Assembly: GCA_030431555.1 (NCBI GenBank)
Contig: JAUIIP010000005.1
Span: 1 to 36,637, forward strand
Direction: 5' to 3'
DNA from: a bacterium
GTDB lineage: Bacteria; Bdellovibrionota_C; UBA2361; SZUA-149; JAGRAN01
Length of the DNA: 36,637 nucleotides
Translations under genes and position numbers: made by a program
Notes under the pieces: model-generated
Database searches by the model: none
What the model saw: only the letters and a program-made list of their open reading frames with translations
Told to the model about the DNA's origin: nothing
Shown: piece by piece, positions 31,240-36,637 of the stretch
How positions within the stretch are numbered: position 1 is the stretch's first letter
Layout of the letters: every line of letters starts with the position of its first letter

Positions 31240-31288
31240 CTTTGGTCCCCTCTTGCAGCAATGCGTAACGCACCACTAAAGGCTCGGC

Positions 31289-31981
31289 CTATTCGCCTTC
31301 GCCTTCTGCCTGAGCGCCGGCCTCACCAGCTTCACCAGCCTCGCCGCCTTCACCCTCAGCAGCCTCGCCTTCTTCTGCGCCCTCTGCTTCGGCAGCAGCC
31401 GCGGCCTCAGCCATACGCTTCTTAGATAGAGCAGCAACAACCGAAACAACTTCTTCAGTTCGAAGCTCTACACCTTCAGGAAGTACTATATCCCCAACGT
31501 TAAGGGTATCACCCGTCTCGAGACTGCTGACATCGATTTCGAGCACCGAAGGAATCTCTTTCGGCAAGCACTCAACTTCAACTTCATTGAGAGTCTGGCT
31601 AAGAACTGCCTCCCCGATTTTAACCGCCGGACATTCACCAACAATCTTAACGGGGACACTGACGCGAATCGCTTCACCGGTCTTGAGAGCTAGAAAATCT
31701 ATGTGAAGCGGCTTGCCCTTGATCGGCTCGATTTGCATATCTCGCACTAGAGCCATTTGGCCGTTCAGCTCGCTGTCGGGAGACTGAATGATGAAGATCT
31801 GCGATGAACCGGTGCTGGCGATCTTATGGTCAAACACCAGATTATCTACCTCTACCGAGACAGCTTCATCAAACTCTGCGCCGTAGAGAACGCCGGGAAT
31901 AATCCCCGCTCTTCTAAGCCTGCCGGCATTCCCTGAGCCGAGCGAAGCGCGCTTCTTTACTTCAATTTCTATGGTTTCCAC
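31289..31981 (-). CDS. rplY: Ribosomal protein bL25, CTC form, with Glu/Gly/Ala tail
   Basis: This 230-residue 5S rRNA-binding protein has the L25 domain (about 1–92, IEIEVKKRASLGSGNAGRLR, IIPGVLYGAE, LPLHIDFLAL-like KPLHIDFLALKTGE) and the CTC C-terminal beta domain (LNEVEVECLPKEIPSVLEID, LETGDTLNVGDIVLPEGVEL). The last 45 residues are Ala/Glu/Gly-rich with EAGEAGEAG repeats. The start is GTG with AGGAGG five bases upstream. It is eleven bases after prs, clearly the same operon. Confidence 0.95.
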   Translation of the reverse strand: METIEIEVKKRASLGSGNAGRLRRAGIIPGVLYGAEFDEAVSVEVDNLVFDHKIASTGSSQIFIIQSPDSELNGQMALVRDMQIEPIKGKPLHIDFLALKTGEAIRVSVPVKIVGECPAVKIGEAVLSQTLNEVEVECLPKEIPSVLEIDVSSLETGDTLNVGDIVLPEGVELRTEEVVSVVAALSKKRMAEAAAAAEAEGAEEGEAAEGEGGEAGEAGEAGAQAEGEGE

Positions 31982-31992
31982 TTCTTCCTCCT

Positions 31993-32967
31993 TTATACGA
32001 TATCGAAAAGTGAGCTGATCGAGTCATCCTCATGGATGCGCAAAATGGCTTCACCAATAATAGTAGCCACGCTTAACCTCGTCAGCCACGGCAGCTCTCC
32101 GTTGTCGAGATCCGCGTGATAAATAGTGTCACTGACTATTACTTCTTCTATGCTGCTCTCGGGCAGCCTGGTCTTAGCAGTCCCGGATAGTACTGCGTGA
32201 GTACAGACCGTAACAACACGTTCGGCGCCGCGATCCAGCAGCGCATCAGCCGCCTTAATCAGCGTCGAACCTGTATCAACCATGTCGTCGACTATAATAG
32301 TCGTCTTGCCAAAAACATCACCGACCACATTCATCTCAGCCACTTCATTCGGACCGGAACGACGCTTGTCGATGATTGCAAGCGAGGCGTCACCCATGTG
32401 CTTAGCGTAAGAACGGGCTCTGGCCACACCGCCGGCGTCCGGTGATACGATACAGACATCCTCTCCACCAAACTTTTCACGCAAGTATTTAAGGTGAACC
32501 GGCATGGCATACAGGTTATCCACCGGAATATTAAAAAACCCCATAATTTGACCGGCATGGAGGTCCATCGTCAGGACCCTGTCCGCGCCCGCCGTTACGA
32601 TAAGGTCCGATACCAGCTTGGCCGTAATTGGAACGCGCGGTCTCGTTTTTCTGTCCTGACGTGCATAACCGAAATACGGTATAACCGCCGTAATACGTTC
32701 CGCACTCGAGCGCCTCAAGGCATCGAGAATGATCAACAGCTCCATTAAATAATCATTCCCGGGACTAGACGTGCTCTGAATGACAAAAACGTCATGGCCG
32801 CGCACGTTGTCACCCACTTCGACGTACAGCTCGCCGTCGCTAAATCTTCGAATATCGCAAGCCCGCAGGTCTCCTGCACCTGAAGCTCGAGCCGCTGCTG
32901 TCGCCAGTTTAGGATTCGATCGACCCGAAATAATCGAAAGTGGTCCGCGTGAAATCGAATTTGCCAC
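31993..32967 (-). CDS. prs: Ribose-phosphate pyrophosphokinase
   Basis: This 324-residue enzyme makes PRPP from ribose-5-phosphate and ATP. It has RRFSDGELYVEVGDNVRGHD, IPYFGYARQDRKTRPRVPIT (ATP site), RVLTMDLHAGQIMGFF and the PRPP-binding loop IIVDDMVDTGSTLIKAADAL. Length is close to the usual 315. The start is GTG with GGGAGG about eleven bases upstream. It heads the protein part of the prs–rplY–pth operon, 75 bases after tRNA-Gln. PRPP would also feed the phosphoribosyl-polyprenol enzyme of the glycan locus. Confidence 0.96.
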   Translation of the reverse strand: MANSISRGPLSIISGRSNPKLATAAARASGAGDLRACDIRRFSDGELYVEVGDNVRGHDVFVIQSTSSPGNDYLMELLIILDALRRSSAERITAVIPYFGYARQDRKTRPRVPITAKLVSDLIVTAGADRVLTMDLHAGQIMGFFNIPVDNLYAMPVHLKYLREKFGGEDVCIVSPDAGGVARARSYAKHMGDASLAIIDKRRSGPNEVAEMNVVGDVFGKTTIIVDDMVDTGSTLIKAADALLDRGAERVVTVCTHAVLSGTAKTRLPESSIEEVIVSDTIYHADLDNGELPWLTRLSVATIIGEAILRIHEDDSISSLFDIV

Positions 32968-33042
32968 TGCGCTGCTATCCTCCCGGACTTGGGCCGAAAC
33001 CCAGTTCGTATGAAAATTACTGTCCAGCGACGGACTTAAAAG

Positions 33043-33114
33043 CTGGGCGGGCAGGATTCGAACCTGCGAATGCCGGAACCAAAATCCGGAGGCTTACCGC
33101 TTGCCGACCGCCCA
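33043..33114 (-). tRNA. tRNA-Gln (anticodon UUG)
   Basis: The reverse strand folds as a 72-base tRNA: acceptor TGGGCGG with CCGCCCA, D arm with AAGCGGTAAG, anticodon stem CCGGA/TCCGG with loop TTTTGGT (anticodon TTG), and T arm GCAGG-TTCGAAT-CCTGC. The discriminator is G and no CCA is encoded (GCTT follows). It sits directly upstream of prs, an order common in deltaproteobacteria. Confidence 0.96.
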
Positions 33115-33553
33115 ATAACCATAGACAGGCTTATGTGGAGTCCCCCAACGCGTTGCGCTGAGAGGGAATCATAAACCACGGTTTGTAAAGTCTGTCTACT
33201 GTGCAAACATTGCTACGATTTTTATTCGAGCCCCGCCGCTAAAATTGGGCTATTTAATACCGAGAGACTGAAGTAATTTCAAGAGCTGGCTGCGCGATTA
33301 AACGGCTGTGTTTTACTCAGTAATAGTCTTGCACTTTTTGCGATTACACTTAAACTATTGATACTGGGGATAAACCATCGATTATCTTGCTTTATGAGCG
33401 GACCTATACCACTCAAGCGTACCCTTTTTCAGTCTGAGGGCGTCTAAGAGAGTAAGAGAATCTGGGCGAAGGGATCGCCAGTTGCTGTGTGGATCGCCTG
33501 TTAATGCCGAAAAATGCGGCTTAGTGCAGGCTTGGTTAGGAAGCGGGTGTTGC
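33115..33553. other. Intergenic region between tRNA-Gln and the zinc-ribbon gene
   Basis: These 439 bases hold no supported gene. Close to the tRNA the reverse strand has TTTACAAACCGTGGTTTATGATT, with a TATGAT that could be the -10 of the tRNA-Gln/prs operon and a TAGACA 19 bases before it as a weak -35. Nearer the zinc-ribbon gene GGATCGCC is repeated (33473 and 33491) and GCCGAAAAATGCGGC forms a small hairpin. Nothing more definite can be seen. Confidence 0.35.
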
Positions 33554-33757
33554 ATGGATGGGACTAACGGGGACGCGAAGTTCCCCAATTGTAAGAAGTG
33601 CGGTGCGGGTGTACTCGTACCACTTTCAGATTACGGTCAGGAAGGTGCAAGCGTGCCGTATAAAGCTTGGGCCTGCACTAATCCGGATTGTGGATTTTCA
33701 CTTCGAATAGATAAAGGCGACGTTACCTACGGTCGCAAGATTCAGCAGAAACAGTAA
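33554..33757 (+). CDS. Small zinc-ribbon protein
   Basis: The protein is 67 residues from the ATG at 33554 (AGGA about 13 bases upstream; the frame stays open to 33482 but that part has no conserved look). It has four metal-type cysteines in two pairs, CKKC and CTNPDC, about 27 residues apart, with PYKAWACTNPDCGFSLRID resembling the zinc ribbon of topoisomerase I tails and small transcription-associated ribbons. The end GRKIQQKQ is basic. It may bind nucleic acid. It converges with the NtrC-type gene. No specific function can be given. Confidence 0.65.
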   Translation: MDGTNGDAKFPNCKKCGAGVLVPLSDYGQEGASVPYKAWACTNPDCGFSLRIDKGDVTYGRKIQQKQ

Positions 33758-33789
33758 CAAGCGTTCGGCTTGCTGAGCCGACGCAATTA

Positions 33790-35241
33790 TTACGTTTCGC
33801 CCGCTGCCGTCTCACTCGGTTTATCCGCGATACCGAGCTTGTCCATCTTGTATTTGAGGATGCGCCGACTGATGCCCAGCAGCTCAGCGGCTTTGGTCTG
33901 AACGTATCCGGTGCGCTTCAGCGCCTTTTCGATAAGGTCGCGTTCGAACTCCGCCTCCGCCTGTTCGAACGGTATAATGCCGTCCAAGACGTCCTGTTTC
34001 AAATTGCCGCTTGTCGGCGAAGGATTCTTAAGCCGCGCCGGAAGATCAGCCTCTGTAATCATATCCGCTGAACTCAGGGCCAGCAGCGATTCGGTTACAT
34101 TCTCAAGCTCCCTCACATTCCCGGGCCAAGAATAGCGCTTGAGCAAGCCTACCACTTCATCTTCGATCTTCGGCTGCCGCCCCGCATAAAGCGGCGATAA
34201 GCGCTCGACAAAAAATTTGATTAACGTGTCGATATCTTCGCTGCGCTCTCTAAGCGGAGGACTGTGCAGCGACACGACGTTTATTCGATAAAACAAGTCC
34301 TGGCGGAACGTGCCGTCAGCAACTGCTTTTTCAAGACTCTTATTGGTGGCGGCGATAATTCGAACATCAACTTTCGTCGGAGTGGACTTCCCTACCCTGT
34401 AAAACTCCTGCTCTTGCAAGAAGCGCAGCATTTTTACCTGAACCGCCAGACTAAGCTCTCCTATTTCGTCCAGCAGCAAAGTTCCACCGTCAGCTAATTC
34501 AAAATGCCCGACGCGCTTCTCCACGGCATGCGTAAACGCGCCCTTCTCGTGGCCGAAAAGCTCTGACTCTATAAGTGTCTCGGGAATCGCGGCACAGTTT
34601 AGCGCAACAAACGGTCCGCCGCGGCGCGGACTGCGATTATGAATTTCTCGCGCAATGAGTTCCTTGCCGGTTCCGGACTCACCCGTAACGAGAACAGTAG
34701 TATCCCGCTTAGCAACCTGTTCAATCTTTTTATAAAGCTCCTGCATCAACGGATGCGAGCCGACCATGCAGCCGAAATCACCTTCCGCAGCGGGAAGTTC
34801 AGGCCTTGAATACTGATGGACAACGACTTCGCCGGGAGTTGACTTCCCACCGGCGCCGGCACTTAGCGTGTTCTCGATAAGACTAAGAAGCTCGTCGACG
34901 TCATACGGCTTGTTTAAGTAATCAACCGCACCAATCTTCATAGCTTCGACAACTGTTTTTACGTTCTTGTTTGCCGTGAGCATGATTACAGGAATTTCAA
35001 CGAAATCCTTGCGGACCTTCGCCAACATTTCCATTCCATCGACGCCGGGCATTGTGACGTCTAGCAGCATCAAGCTTGGCAGAGTGCCGGCTTCGCGCGC
35101 AGCTCTGAGAAGCTCCAGTGCCTCCTCAGCGCTTTCGGCAGCCTGAGTCTCGTAGATCCGCCCCAGGATGAGCTTTAGCGACTCACGAACGTTGGCTTCG
35201 TCGTCGACAATTAAGATGTGTTCTTGAGATTTGTCACTCAT
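33790..35241 (-). CDS. NtrC-family sigma-54-dependent response regulator with GAFTHA loop
   Basis: This 483-residue protein has three domains. The receiver (1–125) has acidic pocket VDDE, Asp61 in [10 protein letters not shown] and Lys111 in LNKPYD. The AAA+ domain (about 155–390) has Walker A GESGTGKE (187–194), Walker B LLLDEI (255–260) and the sigma-54 contact loop GAFTHA at 234–239 in place of the usual GAFTGA. The Fis-type helix-turn-helix (about 438–475) has [20 protein letters not shown]. It should activate sigma-54 promoters after phosphorylation by a kinase not encoded here. The Shine-Dalgarno is weak. The changed loop may alter sigma-54 contact; some natural activators carry variants at this site. 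Confidence 0.92.
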   Translation of the reverse strand: MSDKSQEHILIVDDEANVRESLKLILGRIYETQAAESAEEALELLRAAREAGTLPSLMLLDVTMPGVDGMEMLAKVRKDFVEIPVIMLTANKNVKTVVEAMKIGAVDYLNKPYDVDELLSLIENTLSAGAGGKSTPGEVVVHQYSRPELPAAEGDFGCMVGSHPLMQELYKKIEQVAKRDTTVLVTGESGTGKELIAREIHNRSPRRGGPFVALNCAAIPETLIESELFGHEKGAFTHAVEKRVGHFELADGGTLLLDEIGELSLAVQVKMLRFLQEQEFYRVGKSTPTKVDVRIIAATNKSLEKAVADGTFRQDLFYRINVVSLHSPPLRERSEDIDTLIKFFVERLSPLYAGRQPKIEDEVVGLLKRYSWPGNVRELENVTESLLALSSADMITEADLPARLKNPSPTSGNLKQDVLDGIIPFEQAEAEFERDLIEKALKRTGYVQTKAAELLGISRRILKYKMDKLGIADKPSETAAGET

Positions 35242-35422
35242 GGACTTAAAAAACCCTTAACCTCACGCCGGCAGCAGCGAGCCGCACCCCCGCGCCTTAA
35301 ATGAATTCGGCCGACATTCGTCTCTATTAAGATGCAACACCGTGCAGGATCGTTGGTAGCTATAATATTTTTGATTGTTGCCTGAAATACTGCTAGTTAA
35401 GAGCAGATGAGGGGCAAGTTGG

Positions 35423-36409
35423 ATGCGTAAGCTTTTAATATTACTGATATTATTTTCACCGAAGATGGCTTCAGCGATAGTCGCGGAGTCATTGGTCCCT
35501 CCTCCCAGCCACGTCAATAAAACGCTCGATCGCCTGGCCGTTAAACTAAACAACTCCGAGCTAAGAGCAGACTCAAACAAACTCAAGGCGGCTTGCGGCG
35601 ACTTTGCTAAGGCCAAGCCCCAACTTTCACGCGGCCTGCTCGACGACGCGGAACTGTACAGCGGCTATTGCAGCGAGCTGCTCGGCGATTTTGAAGCGGC
35701 TCTTAGCGCTTACGAAAGAAGCCTGGCCGTAAAAGCTAATAACCCAATTGCGCTCTACCGTGCAGGGCGAGCACTGGAGGAGCTGGGCCGCTGCGACGAA
35801 GCGGAACTTAGGTTTAAGGAGGTAATATGGCGCCTCGACCAGAATTCACATGAAGCGAGGTTTCATTTGGCAAAGTGCCAAGCTGCGACCGAGCAGCCAG
35901 CACTTGCTGCTAAATCGCTCAAGCTCGCGATTGAGGAGAAACCTGACTATACCCCCGCATTGAAATTGCGAAACGAACTGCGAAGGAAAGCGCTTAGCGA
36001 ACTGAGTGATTCGAGCTCCGTAAAAACTTTGCGAGACAAGATGATCGCCGACTACAGGACAATCCTTGCGCAGGAACCGGGCGACTCTCAGTCAGCCTCG
36101 GAGTTGGCGCGGCTGCTGATTATGGGCAGCGACCCGGTATTCGATGTTGAAAAACTCAAGGAAGCGCAGGAGATTTCCGCCAAGCTGGTCGAGTCCTCCA
36201 ATTATAAAAACGCAGACTTTGCTAGATTATACTTCGACGTGCTGCTCGCGAGGCGCGACCTCGACCAAGCCAAGGAAGTTATTCAGAGAGCGTTGGTGGA
36301 GAACCCCGCGAACGCTGCGCTGCTTGAAGCCTCGCTTCAGCTCGAAATTGAATTGGGAGCTGAGATAGCAGGACGCGAAAAAGAAGACGAGCAAGCTGAC
36401 CCTAGCTAA
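35423..36409 (+). CDS. Secreted TPR-repeat protein
   Basis: This 328-residue protein has a short signal peptide (MRKLLILLILFSPKMASA) and then tetratricopeptide-like helix pairs. The clearest are AELYSGYCSELLGDFEAALS, YERSLAVKANNPIALYRAGR, LEELGRCDEAELRFKEVIWR and NSHEARFHLAKCQAATEQPA (roughly 70–185). A less regular set lies near 245–315 (LARRDLDQAKEVIQRALVEN). It should be periplasmic and act as a binding scaffold. AGGGG lies nine bases before the ATG. It is divergent from the NtrC-type gene (181-base gap holding both promoters) and its end overlaps the convergent desulfurase gene by eight bases. Partner unknown. Confidence 0.8.
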   Translation: MRKLLILLILFSPKMASAIVAESLVPPPSHVNKTLDRLAVKLNNSELRADSNKLKAACGDFAKAKPQLSRGLLDDAELYSGYCSELLGDFEAALSAYERSLAVKANNPIALYRAGRALEELGRCDEAELRFKEVIWRLDQNSHEARFHLAKCQAATEQPALAAKSLKLAIEEKPDYTPALKLRNELRRKALSELSDSSSVKTLRDKMIADYRTILAQEPGDSQSASELARLLIMGSDPVFDVEKLKEAQEISAKLVESSNYKNADFARLYFDVLLARRDLDQAKEVIQRALVENPANAALLEASLQLEIELGAEIAGREKEDEQADPS

Positions 36410-36637
36410 AGTAATCGATTGCAGCGTTTAGAGCTTCAGCAAACCGCTCTACGTCATTAACGGTGTTATAAATACCGACGCTGGCACGGGTGCTGGCGCC
36501 GATACCGAATGCTCGCAGCAGCGGCTGGGCGCAGTGATGCCCTGCCCGTACAGCAACTCCCGAATTGTCAAAGAACTGCGACAAGTCGTGTGGGTGAATT
36601 TGTGGATGATGAAAGGCCACAAGAGCATGATGCTCTC
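36402..36637 (-). CDS. sufS: C-terminal part of a SufS-like cysteine desulfurase (cut by window edge)
   Basis: The reverse-strand frame runs in from the window edge (EHHALVAF) and ends at 36402. Residues shown: HHPQIHPHDLSQFFDNSGVA, then VRAGHHCAQP, which carries the catalytic persulfide cysteine of group II desulfurases, and ASTRASVGIYNTVNDVERFA. This is the last 78 or so residues of about 410. SufS takes sulfur from cysteine for Fe-S cluster assembly. Clusters would serve the radical SAM enzyme in this window among others. A close relative such as CsdA cannot be excluded. Confidence 0.88.
   Translation of the reverse strand, partial: EHHALVAFHHPQIHPHDLSQFFDNSGVAVRAGHHCAQPLLRAFGIGASTRASVGIYNTVNDVERFAEALNAAIDYFS

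Noticed and set aside
33382-33588. Leftward 68-residue frame between tRNA-Gln and the zinc-ribbon gene
   Set aside because: Overlaps the zinc-ribbon start, lacks a ribosome site and shows no conserved pattern.

Overview
The window looks like chromosomal DNA of a Gram-negative, probably deltaproteobacterial-type bacterium (Desulfobacterota, Myxococcota, Bdellovibrionota or a neighbouring uncultured phylum). The reasons are the order tRNA-Gln–prs–rplY–pth and, downstream, rpsF–rplI, which I associate from memory with that group; a type A RNase P RNA; a membrane pyrophosphatase; an NtrC-type regulator; exported proteins with Sec signals; and a DsbA-family protein. I cannot name the species. Base composition looks moderate and even, and I saw no insertion sequence, phage or CRISPR array.

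Layout. (1) 1–5.3 kb: the start of a membrane-anchored Pro/Ala/Thr-rich protein, a small secreted protein, an HU protein with a histone H1-like basic tail, a GT4 glycosyltransferase with a possibly structured upstream region, a DsbA-like protein and an unknown membrane protein. (2) 5.3–14.4 kb: a surface-glycan locus with a polyprenyl-phosphate sugar-1-phosphate transferase (WbaP/WcaJ type), a GT2, a radical SAM enzyme, a GT9, a large multi-pass GT-C-like protein, a UbiA-family phosphoribosyl-polyprenol synthase-like protein and a membrane-tethered periplasmic protein. (3) 14.4–16.8 kb: rnpB with an enlarged P12, a FadI-type thiolase and a stand-alone KOW–Smr protein.

(4) 16.9–24.4 kb is the most unusual part. 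Five consecutive genes encode TadE/TadG-like pseudopilins. Two of them (A and A') carry mucin-like Ser/Thr/Gln stalks of about 165 and 286 residues built on a 10-residue period and capped by a small Cys-rich tip. Two (B and B') are short TadE-like proteins with Gly-rich tails. The fifth is a TadG-like protein with a von Willebrand A domain. They form an A–B–B'–A'–vWA array with no Tad ATPase, secretin or platform gene in the window. My reading is that they form the tip or surface part of a Tad-like fibre, with stalks that could be glycosylated; the glycan locus lies nearby.

(5) 24.4–36.6 kb: a lone CheY-like receiver, a formiminotransferase (FtcD), a LamG-like membrane-anchored protein, then a leftward housekeeping block (tRNA-Gln, prs, rplY, pth, hppA, rpsF, rplI). 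Three ribosomal proteins here have long acidic tails and rpsR is absent between rpsF and rplI. The window ends with a small zinc-ribbon protein, an NtrC-family regulator with a changed GAFTGA loop, a secreted TPR protein and the 3' end of a SufS-like cysteine desulfurase gene.
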